A DNA stretch of 64,000 nt from JAJYSO01 sp964586655 (GTDB lineage: Bacteria > Bacteroidota > Bacteroidia > Flavobacteriales > Flavobacteriaceae), in NCBI GenBank assembly GCA_964586655.1, contig CAZPGY010000011.1, positions 1-64,000 of the forward strand. The letters run 5' to 3'. Below, piece by piece: positions 17,475 through 24,993 of the stretch. Within the stretch, counting starts at the first letter, position 1. The number at the start of each line of letters is the position of its first letter. Below the pieces are notes generated by a model, which was not told the origin of the DNA, did no database searches, and saw only the letters and a list, made by a program, of their open reading frames with translations. The position numbers were made by a program, and so were the translations under genes.

Positions 17475-18365
17475 ATGTTACCCATAAAAGAAACGACAAA
17501 TGCCGGAAAAGAAATGGCAGATCCTAATTTCTGGAATGCCTTATTAGAGAAATCCACAGATATTTTATTCTCCTTTGGAATGACATTGATTTATGCCATC
17601 ATTGCATTGGTCATCGGTCTTTTTGTGATTAAAATTTTGATGCGGATTGTTAAAAAGATGTTGGACAAGGGAAAAGTGGACCTTTCGCTTCGCAGTTTCT
17701 TGTTGAGTATGGCTTCCATCATACTTTATGTGGCCTTATTTTTTATTATTGCTTTGATATTTGGTGTTAAGAGTGCCACTTTTATCGGTATTTTTGGAGC
17801 AGCAGGAATTGCTATAGGCCTGGCGCTGCAAGGCAGTTTGGCCAACTTTGCCGGAGGCGTGCTCATTTTGGTTTTTAAACCTTTTAGAGTAGGGGACAAA
17901 GTGATTATCAACGGCAAGTTTGGCGTGGTTGAAGAAATAGATATTCTTTATACCCGGCTTAAATCTTACCGAGGATTTTATTTTATCATGCCCAATGGTA
18001 ATGTGGCCAATACGGTAGTGGAAAACCGGGCGCTCTCTCCCGAACTGCGAGTACAGGTAGAACTCCGTTTTTCCTTTGAGGAAGATGTTGATCAATTGCG
18101 AGAAATTATCACCTCCACTATGGCTAAGCATCCCAAATTGGTCGAAGGCAAACCTGTCCAATTTTGGGTTAGTAGTATGGATGAATACAACATCAAAACC
18201 TCTGCCCGATGCTGGGCCAAAACATGGGACTTATGGGAGGTTTATTGGGATCAGATTGAGGCAATAAAAAAAGCATTAGAAGCCCATAATATTAAGTTTG
18301 CCATCCCTAAAACAGAAGTTCGTTATCCTGATGGAATTAACGAAAACGCCGAGAACAAAAATTAA
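17475..18365 (+). CDS. Small-conductance mechanosensitive channel (MscS family)
   Basis: A 296-residue member of the MscS family, which opens under membrane tension to release solutes on osmotic downshock. Three membrane helices are visible (about 34-58, 78-97 and 101-133). The third is the pore helix with the glycine/alanine-rich pattern GAAGIAIGLALQGSLANFAGG. It is followed by the beta domain KPFRVGDKVIING and a C-terminal alpha/beta domain. Length matches minimal MscS. The start ATG at 17475 gives an N-terminal amphipathic stretch typical of the family. It stands alone, followed by a lipoprotein gene on the same strand. Confidence 0.95.
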   Translation: MLPIKETTNAGKEMADPNFWNALLEKSTDILFSFGMTLIYAIIALVIGLFVIKILMRIVKKMLDKGKVDLSLRSFLLSMASIILYVALFFIIALIFGVKSATFIGIFGAAGIAIGLALQGSLANFAGGVLILVFKPFRVGDKVIINGKFGVVEEIDILYTRLKSYRGFYFIMPNGNVANTVVENRALSPELRVQVELRFSFEEDVDQLREIITSTMAKHPKLVEGKPVQFWVSSMDEYNIKTSARCWAKTWDLWEVYWDQIEAIKKALEAHNIKFAIPKTEVRYPDGINENAENKN

Positions 18366-18523
18366 TTGTTAGGAGGTTCTACTATTTGTTTTTGAATAAA
18401 CGGTTAAAATCCAGTTAAATACCGCGATATTGAGAGGATTCAGCGATATTTTAACGCTCGATTAACAGGGCACTATGGGGCTTTATCTTATTTTTGGTTG
18501 GTGTTGGTAATGTGCTTTTTGGT

Positions 18524-19978
18524 ATGAAACACTCCCCGCTTCTTATCTTTTTCATTGCAGCGGTTTCCCTGACGGCTTGTCAAGGACCTGAGATGGATTT
18601 GTCTACATCTATTTCAGGAGAGATTGTCAATGCCAAATCACCTTACATCATCATTTTAAAAAATGATGAATTTATTGACACGGTTCCTTTAAATAAAAAT
18701 CATCATTTTTCTTATCAATTTGGTGATGATTTTGAAAACGGACTTTATACGTTTCGGCACCCTTATGCCGCTTATTCACAATCTCAGATGTTTTATTTGG
18801 AAGCCGGAGACAGCCTTCGGTTGCGCCTAAATACACGAGATTTTGACCAGTCTTTAATGTATACCGGAGAAGGAGCGGTTAAAAACAATTTCCTGATGCG
18901 GCTTTTTCTCGCTTATCGAGAGAACAATGATATTTTGCCGCATTATTATACGATGAATCCCGATGAATTTGATCATAAAGTGGATTCTATTAAACAGGTA
19001 CAGCTCCGTCAATTGGAGCATCTGGGGCTTAAATATGGTTTTTCGTCCGATTTTACGGATTTGGCAAAATCCATTATCACTTATGCTTGTGCCGACTTTC
19101 ACGAACGCTATTATTTTTTGGTCAACAAGTATAGCCATCAACTCCAAAAACAATTGCCGTCAAACTTTTTAGCTTATCGGGAAAACGTCGATTTTAATGA
19201 TAAATCCTTACAGACCTACTATCTGTATCAGTATTTCTTGTATGATTATCTCAAAAACAGGGCCGCCGAAATTTGTTTGACACAAGAAAACCGACAAGAC
19301 TGTTTCAACATGGAAAGTAGGCAGAGTTTAAAAGAACGCTTGCGACTTTCCGATGAGTTATTTAAGTTAAAGAGTTTGCGCACCCGCGCTTTGACACGCT
19401 ACGCAGCCGGAATGATTGTACGTTCTCAACGCGGTGATCAAGTTGATTCTATTATTGATTTTTTGACACATACTACTTATGGTGAAGATGGTTTGCAACG
19501 GATAAAAGATTTGGCCAATGTGCAAAAAAGACAATTTATTGGCAATGTGAGTCAGCTTTATCTTACGGCATTTGATGGGGAATCCACACAGATTTCGTCA
19601 CTTTTAAACCAGCCTACGGTGTTTTATTATTGGTCTATTTATTACAAAGCCCATCATCAACGGCTTCACAAACGAATGCAAACCCTGCGTAAACATTTTC
19701 CGCAACTCAACTTTATTGGAATTAATATTGACAATAATAAAACCGACCTGTGGAAGTCCGGATTGACAAATTTTGGGTACAATCGAAAATTTGAGTTTCA
19801 GTTGGTGTGTCCTATAGACGAGCGAATGCTGTACCGCAACTACCTCAATAAAATAGTGTTTATCGATAAAGATGGAAATATCATCGACAGCCAGCTGCAA
19901 GCTTTCGATACACTACTCGAAGAGAAACTACTCGGCCTCTTAAATCGAGAAGAACAAAGAAACGGAAAGGCTTTGTAG
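18524..19978 (+). CDS. Lipoprotein with TlpA/thioredoxin-like C-terminal domain lacking CxxC
   Basis: A 484-residue predicted lipoprotein: signal peptide with lipobox LTAC and Cys19. The N-terminal part (about 20-130) is rich in beta strands with the VNAKSPYIIILKNDEFIDT pattern seen in carbohydrate-like or DUF4369-type domains before thioredoxin-like proteins. The last 130 residues resemble a TlpA/AhpC-type thioredoxin fold (TVFYYWSIYYKAHHQRL, LNFIGINIDNN, KIVFIDKDGNIID), but the redox CxxC is replaced by YYKAHH, so thiol chemistry is not expected. The start is ATG 18524; the TTG at 18494 lies inside a TATTTTTG -7 box (18489-18496). Function unknown. Confidence 0.75.
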   Translation: MKHSPLLIFFIAAVSLTACQGPEMDLSTSISGEIVNAKSPYIIILKNDEFIDTVPLNKNHHFSYQFGDDFENGLYTFRHPYAAYSQSQMFYLEAGDSLRLRLNTRDFDQSLMYTGEGAVKNNFLMRLFLAYRENNDILPHYYTMNPDEFDHKVDSIKQVQLRQLEHLGLKYGFSSDFTDLAKSIITYACADFHERYYFLVNKYSHQLQKQLPSNFLAYRENVDFNDKSLQTYYLYQYFLYDYLKNRAAEICLTQENRQDCFNMESRQSLKERLRLSDELFKLKSLRTRALTRYAAGMIVRSQRGDQVDSIIDFLTHTTYGEDGLQRIKDLANVQKRQFIGNVSQLYLTAFDGESTQISSLLNQPTVFYYWSIYYKAHHQRLHKRMQTLRKHFPQLNFIGINIDNNKTDLWKSGLTNFGYNRKFEFQLVCPIDERMLYRNYLNKIVFIDKDGNIIDSQLQAFDTLLEEKLLGLLNREEQRNGKAL

Positions 19979-20028
19979 GGTGTCGGACAAAAATACTTAT
20001 GATTAAAAACAGCAGCCTTTTATACCGT

Positions 20029-20150
20029 AATGACAATTAATATAGACCAGCTTCAGCTCCTGGCTTCGCTGCTCTATTTAATTGTAAGCATACGGCATGA
20101 CAAATTAAAGGAAACAATTTTTAGTTTATAAAAATTTTCATTTTCGTATT
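20029..20150 (+). repeat. 122-bp dispersed repeat, copy 1
   Basis: Matches the element at 52219-52344 in the same orientation, from AATGACAATTAATATAG through CTTCAGCTyCTGGCTTCG and CTATTTAATTGTAA to TTTTTAGTTTATAAAA and a TTTTCATyTTC end. The first half forms a hairpin (TGACAATTAATATAG paired with CTATTTAATTGTAA). It lies about 130 bases beyond the dapD stop codon. The 305-base gap 19979-20283 holds this element and a terminator, and no gene. Confidence 0.8.
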
Positions 20151-20218
20151 AATTAGAAACACCTCGATTTTTTTTTGTGCTGAAATTTATGGCGGTTTGT
20201 TTACTGCATTAACAGAAA

Positions 20219-20254
20219 GGGACAAGTTCTTTTTGAAGAATTGTCCCTGTTTTC
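20219..20254. terminator. Strong hairpin terminator between lipoprotein gene and dapD
   Basis: GGGACAAgTTCTT, a TTTG-containing loop, and AAGAAtTGTCCC followed by TGTTTT. A 12-base stem with one G/T-type mismatch and a T-rich end on the plus strand; on the minus strand it is 30-65 bases past the dapD stop, so it may serve both convergent genes. Confidence 0.75.
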
Positions 20255-20283
20255 CTTTAAAATAGAGGTGTTATGTTTTGGTA

Positions 20284-21105
20284 TTAAACCGAAACATCAT
20301 ATTGACGCAGGGCATCGTTTAACGAGGTTTTCTTATCGGTGCTTGCCTTGCGTTTACCAATAATTAGGGCACAAGGGACTTGGAATTCACCGGCCGGAAA
20401 CTTTTTGGTTTGGCTGCCGGGGATGACCACACTTCGCTCCGGGACTTCTCCTTTTAAAACCTTGGGTTCCTTGCCGGTGACATCAATGATTTTTGTGGAA
20501 GCAGTCAGCACCACATTGGCACCCAAGACGGCTTCTTTCTTCACGCGAACGCCTTCTACCACAATACAACGGGAGCCAATAAAAGCATTGTCCTCAATAA
20601 TAACCGGAGCAGCTTGTAAAGGCTCCAAAACTCCGCCAATACCTACTCCGCCGGAAAGGTGTACATTTTTACCAATTTGTGCACAACTGCCCACCGTGGC
20701 CCAAGTATCTACCATGCTGCCTTCATCAACATAGGCGCCAATATTGACATAACTGGGCATCATGATGACGCCCTTGGAGATATAAGCACCATGACGAGCA
20801 ACAGCACTGGGAACCACGCGTACTCCTTTGGCTTTGTAGCCGGTTTTTAACGGCATCTTGTCGTGATATTCAAAAATACCGGCTTCCATGGTTTTCATTT
20901 GTTGAATGGGAAAGTAGAGGACTACCCCTTTTTTGACCCATTCGTTGACGATCCATTTTCCACTGGTTTCATCTTTTTGTGCACAGCGCAGTTTCCCACA
21001 ATCCAGCAAATCAATGACTTGCCTGATGGCTTTTTGGGTGTTTTCTGTAGCGAGTAAACTGCGATCGTCCCAGGCTTGGAGGACTATATCTTTTAATTCA
21101 TTCAT
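20284..21105 (-). CDS. dapD: 2,3,4,5-tetrahydropyridine-2,6-dicarboxylate N-succinyltransferase
   Basis: Transfers a succinyl group to tetrahydrodipicolinate in the lysine and meso-diaminopimelate pathway. The 273-residue protein starts MNELKDIVLQAW at 21105, the usual DapD start; ten upstream in-frame residues are not conserved. The centre (about 105-215) is a left-handed beta helix of hexapeptide repeats (ISKGVIMMPSYVNIGAYVDEG, NVHLSGGVGIGGVLEP). Typical family blocks RVVPSAVARHGAYI and FIGSRCIVVEGVRV are present. Convergent with the lipoprotein gene; divergent from ruvX across 466 bases. Confidence 0.96.
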   Translation of the reverse strand: MNELKDIVLQAWDDRSLLATENTQKAIRQVIDLLDCGKLRCAQKDETSGKWIVNEWVKKGVVLYFPIQQMKTMEAGIFEYHDKMPLKTGYKAKGVRVVPSAVARHGAYISKGVIMMPSYVNIGAYVDEGSMVDTWATVGSCAQIGKNVHLSGGVGIGGVLEPLQAAPVIIEDNAFIGSRCIVVEGVRVKKEAVLGANVVLTASTKIIDVTGKEPKVLKGEVPERSVVIPGSQTKKFPAGEFQVPCALIIGKRKASTDKKTSLNDALRQYDVSV

Positions 21106-21571
21106 AAGATTCAAAATTTTGGCTAAATATAACAAACTCCTTTAACCCGGAAAATTCATGAAATTTATTTTAGGCGAATTTTGGAGGGTATGCTGAGTTT
21201 ACCGAAGTGCGTCAAATCCTGTAGCTGTCCCGTACCTACGGGACTGCAAAGGGTTTGCAACGAAACCTGTATTGAGTGTCATCGAAATAAAGACGTCAAA
21301 ATAAATCCAAGCAACATGAATTCTCCATAGCCCAAATTTGAGCCTTTATATTTTATCTATTTATATCATTAATCCCTTGATAATCTGAAAATTATTTAAT
21401 TATTCCTCAATTTGCGGTGAATTTTCGGGTTAAACTATGGCGGTCTAAACAGGATTCCCTAACCGTGAAAGGCTGAAAACAAATTTGAGCACCTTAACCG
21501 GTCTTAGCATTTTGACCATCCGTCTTTAGACAATGTTGGCCAGATGCCTTACCTTTGTCCAAAATAGGGAA
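21106..21571. other. 466-base divergent intergenic region dapD / ruvX
   Basis: Contains a structured palindrome (listed separately at 21208-21262), AT-rich DNA from 21300 to 21420 without an ORF worth reporting, and at 21550-21557 TACCTTTG, a -7 match 15 bases before the ruvX start. On the minus strand TATATTTA just upstream of dapD is a weak -7 candidate. Confidence 0.5.
21208..21262. repeat. REP-like palindrome
   Basis: A perfect 7-base hairpin GTCCCGT (21227-21233), ACCT loop, ACGGGAC (21238-21244). The flanks GCGTCAAATCCTGTAGC and GCAAAGGGTTTGCAACG also pair imperfectly, making a stem of about 25 bases. It is not next to any transposase; role unknown. Confidence 0.55.
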
Positions 21572-21979
21572 ATGGCACGTATTTTAGCATTGGATTATGG
21601 CACTAAACGAACCGGAATTGCTATTACAGACGAGTTACAACTCATCGCTTCCGGTTTGACTACGGTGAATACAACAGAGCTGTTGAGCTTTTTGAAAGGC
21701 TATTTTAATCGTGAAAAAGTGGAGTTGATCATTGTGGGCGAACCTAAACAAACAGATGGAACCCCTTCTCAAAGCGAGCAACACATTCAAGCATTTCTTA
21801 AAGAATTTACTCGAGAATTTCCCCAAATGCCGGTGAAACGCATAGACGAACGCTTTACTTCCAAAATGGCCTTTCAAACCATGATAGACAGTGGATTGAC
21901 TAAAAAACAACGTCGCAATAAGGCTTTGGTAGATGAAGTGAGTGCTACGATTATTTTGCAGACTTATTTGTATAAATAA
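21572..21979 (+). CDS. ruvX: RuvX/YqgF family pre-16S rRNA nuclease or Holliday junction resolvase-like protein
   Basis: A 135-residue RNase H-fold protein. YqgF of E. coli matures the 5' end of 16S rRNA; a resolvase role is also proposed. Motifs: N-terminal ILALDYGTKRTGIA with the first acidic Asp8, the central IIVGEPKQTDGTPS strand, IDERFTSKMA around residue 92 and the C-terminal VDEVSATIILQTYL with the last acid. The start ATG at 21572 gives the usual MARILALDYG; the frame from 21533 would overlap the -7 box TACCTTTG (21550-21557). The neighbours dapD, def and a DUF5606 gene form a cluster often seen in Flavobacteriales. Confidence 0.95.
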   Translation: MARILALDYGTKRTGIAITDELQLIASGLTTVNTTELLSFLKGYFNREKVELIIVGEPKQTDGTPSQSEQHIQAFLKEFTREFPQMPVKRIDERFTSKMAFQTMIDSGLTKKQRRNKALVDEVSATIILQTYLYK

Positions 21980-22023
21980 GCTCTAAATTTGGCCGTATAG
22001 TCCTGTTAAATCCTTCATTTTTT

Positions 22024-22031
22024 TACCTTTG
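22024..22031 (+). promoter_or_regulatory. Predicted -7 box of def
   Basis: TACCTTTG matches TAnnTTTG and lies 25 bases before the def start. A TGTT -33 candidate at 22004 is 16 bases upstream. Confidence 0.45.
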
Positions 22032-22056
22032 CAAATATAAATTGAGACACTTAATT

Positions 22057-22647
22057 ATGGTTTTACCTATTGTAGCATACGGAGACCCGATTTTAAAGAA
22101 GAAAGCAAAAGACCTTGAAAAAGATTACAAACAGCTTGAGGAGTTGATAGAAAATATGTGGGAAACCATGTATAAAGCCTATGGCGTAGGTTTAGCAGCT
22201 CCACAAATTGGAAAGTCAATTCGTCTTTTTGTAGTGGATCCTACCGGATTTATCGATGAAGAAAAGGTGGAAGAGGAGGAGCTGAAACAGCTAAAAGAGG
22301 CCAAAGGCGCATATATCAATCCGGTAATTTTGGAGCGCGAGGGAGAAGATTGGGGGTTTACTGAAGGGTGCCTCAGTATTCCCGATATTCGTGAAGATGT
22401 TTTTCGTCCTGAAAGAATCACCATTGCATATTACGATACACAATTCAACAAACACACCAAGGTTTTTGACGGCTTAGCAGCTCGAGTGATCCAGCATGAG
22501 TATGATCATATTGAAGGAATTTTGTTCACTGATAAGCTATCCAGCCTCAAGAAGCGTCTGATTAAAAACAAATTGGGGAAAATTGCCAAAGGAAAAATTA
22601 AAGTAGATTATCGCATGCGTTTTCCCAAGGCAAAAAAAATGTCTTGA
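22057..22647 (+). CDS. def: Peptide deformylase
   Basis: Removes the formyl group from the N-terminal methionine of new proteins. The 196-residue protein has all three motifs: GVGLAAPQIG (43-52), EGCLS (103-107, metal ligand Cys105) and HEYDH (147-151, two His ligands and catalytic Glu148). An acidic insert EEEELKQ near residue 72 is typical of the Bacteroidota type. The start MVLPIVAYGD at 22057 is the usual one; the longer frame from 22042 overlaps the promoter region. Confidence 0.97.
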   Translation: MVLPIVAYGDPILKKKAKDLEKDYKQLEELIENMWETMYKAYGVGLAAPQIGKSIRLFVVDPTGFIDEEKVEEEELKQLKEAKGAYINPVILEREGEDWGFTEGCLSIPDIREDVFRPERITIAYYDTQFNKHTKVFDGLAARVIQHEYDHIEGILFTDKLSSLKKRLIKNKLGKIAKGKIKVDYRMRFPKAKKMS

Positions 22648-22699
22648 TGCTTGGTAATTTTTGAGAGAGGTTGCATATTTGTGCCTCAAAATTTTTAAA

Positions 22700-23152
22700 A
22701 TGAGTTTAGAAAAAATTTTAGCCATTTCCGGAAAACCCGGGCTGTATGAGCTCAAGGCACAAACTCGATCAGGCTTTGTCGCTCAATCTTTGCAGAACGG
22801 AAAAAAGATTGCTGTTAATTTGCAGCATAATGTCAGTATGCTGAGCGAGATTTCTATCTACACCCATTCAGGGGAAGTGCCATTACCCGAGGTTTTTGAA
22901 AAGATTTATGCGCAAAAAAAAGGCGAAAAAACCATCAGTCACAAATCTGATAAGCAAGAGTTGATTGCTCATTTTGAAGAAGTCTTTCCCGAGTATGATA
23001 AAGATCGGGTTTATGCCAGTAACATTAAAAAAGTATTCCAATGGTATAACCTGTTGCTCGATAATAATATCACCACATTCACTACCCGAGAAGAGGACAG
23101 CGAGGAAAACACCAAGAAAAACACCAAAAAAGGAGCTGCCGAAGAAGAATAA
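22700..23152 (+). CDS. DUF5606 family protein
   Basis: A 150-residue protein recognised as the DUF5606 family, found almost only in Bacteroidota and commonly just after def. It starts MSLEKILAISGKPGLYELKA. The N-terminal part (1-60) looks like a small beta barrel (GLYELKAQTRSGFVAQSL, KIAVNLQHNVSMLSEISIYT) and the middle is helical (EELIAHFEEVFPEYDKDRVYASNIKKVFQWY-like, residues 88-120). The last 20 residues are charged and low complexity (EENTKKNTKKGAAEEE). Function unknown; the link with def suggests a role tied to translation or protein maturation, which is inference. Confidence 0.85.
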   Translation: MSLEKILAISGKPGLYELKAQTRSGFVAQSLQNGKKIAVNLQHNVSMLSEISIYTHSGEVPLPEVFEKIYAQKKGEKTISHKSDKQELIAHFEEVFPEYDKDRVYASNIKKVFQWYNLLLDNNITTFTTREEDSEENTKKNTKKGAAEEE

Positions 23153-23348
23153 GTCCACAGAGTTTAATAAAAAACGTAGCAAACTTTTGGAAATGGATTA
23201 AAGGAGCTTTGTGTCGCACAAACTCTTTACATTGTCTGTCATTTTCCATCCCTTCGTAATACCTGCTGTGTTAGTTCATCAAAAGTCGTGCTTCAAAATA
23301 CGTTCAAAGCGATGTGAAAACAGACCTAAGATCATTTCTCAAGTAAAA

Positions 23349-23368
23349 AAGCAGGACAAATCCTGCTT
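23349..23368 (-). terminator. Terminator hairpin, best on minus strand
   Basis: AAGCAGGA, CAAA loop, TCCTGCTT; on the minus strand it is followed by six T (23345-23350). It lies about 150 bases past the stop of the AT-rich gene at 23517-24011 and may end its transcript. Confidence 0.6.
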
Positions 23369-23470
23369 CTGATACCCAAATCCATTTAATGATAAGCCCA
23401 TAACAGCACGATAGCTTGCACTGACTTTGTCGAAGTGTTCACAACAGGACATTTCACTGTTGGTGCTGCG

Positions 23471-23498
23471 AGCCCAACGAAACGCTGGTTGTTGGGCT
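23471..23498. repeat. GCCCAAC / GTTGGGC inverted repeat
   Basis: AGCCCAAC (23471-23478) and GTTGGGCT (23491-23498) flanking 12 bases, followed on the plus strand by GCGTTTTTT. The arms match the integron attC core forms RYYYAAC and GTTRRRY, but the spacing is too short for a normal attC; it may equally be a plus-strand terminator. A second imperfect repeat (CAGCAC to GTGCTG) covers 23407-23468. Confidence 0.45.
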
Positions 23499-23516
23499 GC
23501 GTTTTTTAGTTCATTT

Positions 23517-24011
23517 TTATGTCCCGTGTTGTTCTACTTTAATTACTTTTCCGTCTTTGAATTTAATTACTAATACATCAGGGTCAATATTTGCGAAGCC
23601 TGGTTTAAGTCCAAGGTAATAAAACCATTTATTAGATTCATCATTCTCAGTTTCACCTAATATTTTCCGTACTTCCGGTTTAGTTTTTCCTATTAGAAGT
23701 TTGCTTTCAATTAGATTTTCGGAAATTTCATATCGTTTCTGTCTGTTTGAACGCCACTGTTCCTTGCTAAAATTATTTTGTGGATAATAGCTAATACTAA
23801 ATAACCATAACATCACAATTCCTACATAAATTATAGGTGTTGCAATAACGGTAGCACTCCAAGTTGCTATCTTTCTAGTTTTGCGTGCCTTTATAGATCT
23901 TCTGAATACCCAACGCCAAATAAAAAATGCTGGGATTGCAAGTGCTATCAGAATAAAGTATACTACGATACTTATTCCAAAAATTGTCGGTATGTAAAGT
24001 AATGTCGGCAT
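23517..24011 (-). CDS. Membrane protein with SmpA/BamE-like C-terminal motif, cassette-like context
   Basis: A 164-residue protein of unknown function. Two membrane helices are visible near residues 10-32 (IVVYFILIALAIPAFFIW) and 50-75 (ATWSATVIATPIIYVGIVMLW). The rest is soluble and contains LLIGKTKPEVRKILGE, then KWFYYLG and LVIKFKDGKVIKVE, the pattern of the SmpA/BamE-type fold in which a glycine-containing turn precedes a short hairpin. I start at 24011 (MPTLLYIP); the frame from 24098 would run into a structured flank. By eye it is more AT-rich than its neighbours, stands alone, and has inverted repeats on both sides, suggesting gain by transfer. Confidence 0.65.
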   Translation of the reverse strand: MPTLLYIPTIFGISIVVYFILIALAIPAFFIWRWVFRRSIKARKTRKIATWSATVIATPIIYVGIVMLWLFSISYYPQNNFSKEQWRSNRQKRYEISENLIESKLLIGKTKPEVRKILGETENDESNKWFYYLGLKPGFANIDPDVLVIKFKDGKVIKVEQHGT

Positions 24012-24078
24012 AGTTTTGGTTTGTCGGCATAACCCATAACGGTTTGCATATTGCCATTCGGGAAGCTTCAATTTATTA

Positions 24079-24149
24079 CTAACGTTTATTAGAAGCACAA
24101 AACTTCAAGTTTGCACGTCAGCCCGCTTGACGCAAAATTCGTGTTAGCG
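24079..24149. repeat. Imperfect inverted repeat upstream of the AT-rich gene
   Basis: CTAAC (24079) and GTTAG (24143) enclose about 60 bases that contain a second inverted repeat, CGTCA-GCCCGCT-TGACG. The arrangement recalls a long attC site but the core bases do not fit the consensus well. Confidence 0.4.
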
Positions 24150-24254
24150 GTTCGTTTTTAAGTCAGAAAATTCGCCTATTTTCTGATACGTTAATGTGTC
24201 CTAATTTTGGGGAAGCTTACACTATAAATTGTGGGAGACCGAAAAATGTGTTAC

Positions 24255-24821
24255 TTATTGCTTTTTAAATTCGGCATCTACTTTTATTTTTACTTTGTCA
24301 CTCACTACGGAAGCCGGGAATTTGGTACCTACCTTAAATTCTTTGCGATCCAACATACCCGTTATTTGGAATCCGGCAACCTGTCCGCTTTTTTGTTCAA
24401 TGGTTCCGCGATACCATACTTTTAAAGTGACAGGCTTGGTGATGCCGTGTAAACTCAGTTGCCCATCTACTTTGTACTTGTGTTCATCAATCTTTTTGAT
24501 GGACGTACTTTTAAAAGTCATGGTGGGATATTGCGCTACATTAAAAAAGTCGGCACTTTTTAAATGATTGTCACGCATTTCTACTTGCGTATCAATGGAA
24601 GCCACATCAATCGTGACCGTAAAAACGGCATCACTAAAATCTTTTTCTGAAGTGACAATAGTGGCGTCAAATTTGTCAAAAAGACCTTCAATTTCTGAAA
24701 TTCCATTGTGGATAACAGCAAAGGAAACCTGAGAATGATTGGGGTCTGATTTCCAGGTGGTTTGAGCAAAGACGCTTGCGCTTAAAAAAGCGATAAAAAT
24801 AAACGAAATTAGGGTTTTCAT
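24255..24821 (-). CDS. YceI family protein, exported
   Basis: A 188-residue protein with a signal peptide (LISFIFIAFLSASVFAQ, cleavage near residue 20) and a YceI domain, an extended lipocalin-like beta barrel that binds polyisoprenoid or other long hydrophobic molecules in the periplasm. Seen: TTWKSDPNHSQVSFAVIHNG at the mature N terminus, the DNHLKSADFFNVAQYPTMTF block near residue 82 and KVDGQLSLHGITKPVTL near 120, all typical. The ligand is unknown. It is followed, on the same strand, by nothing close; the serine hydrolase gene starts more than 1.4 kb upstream, ending 172 bases before it. Confidence 0.93.
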   Translation of the reverse strand: MKTLISFIFIAFLSASVFAQTTWKSDPNHSQVSFAVIHNGISEIEGLFDKFDATIVTSEKDFSDAVFTVTIDVASIDTQVEMRDNHLKSADFFNVAQYPTMTFKSTSIKKIDEHKYKVDGQLSLHGITKPVTLKVWYRGTIEQKSGQVAGFQITGMLDRKEFKVGTKFPASVVSDKVKIKVDAEFKKQ

Positions 24822-24993
24822 GATTTTTCTTATGAGGTTTATTGATAATCGGCGGAATATACGAGATTTACCGATGATGGGGAACGGTTTTGATTTTGTT
24901 TAACTTTAAACCAAACCTTTGTGATTTGCGGTTTGTGCTTTTTAACCGCACAATTTTGGATAGAAGTAAGTAGCAGTATACTGTTTTGCTCGT

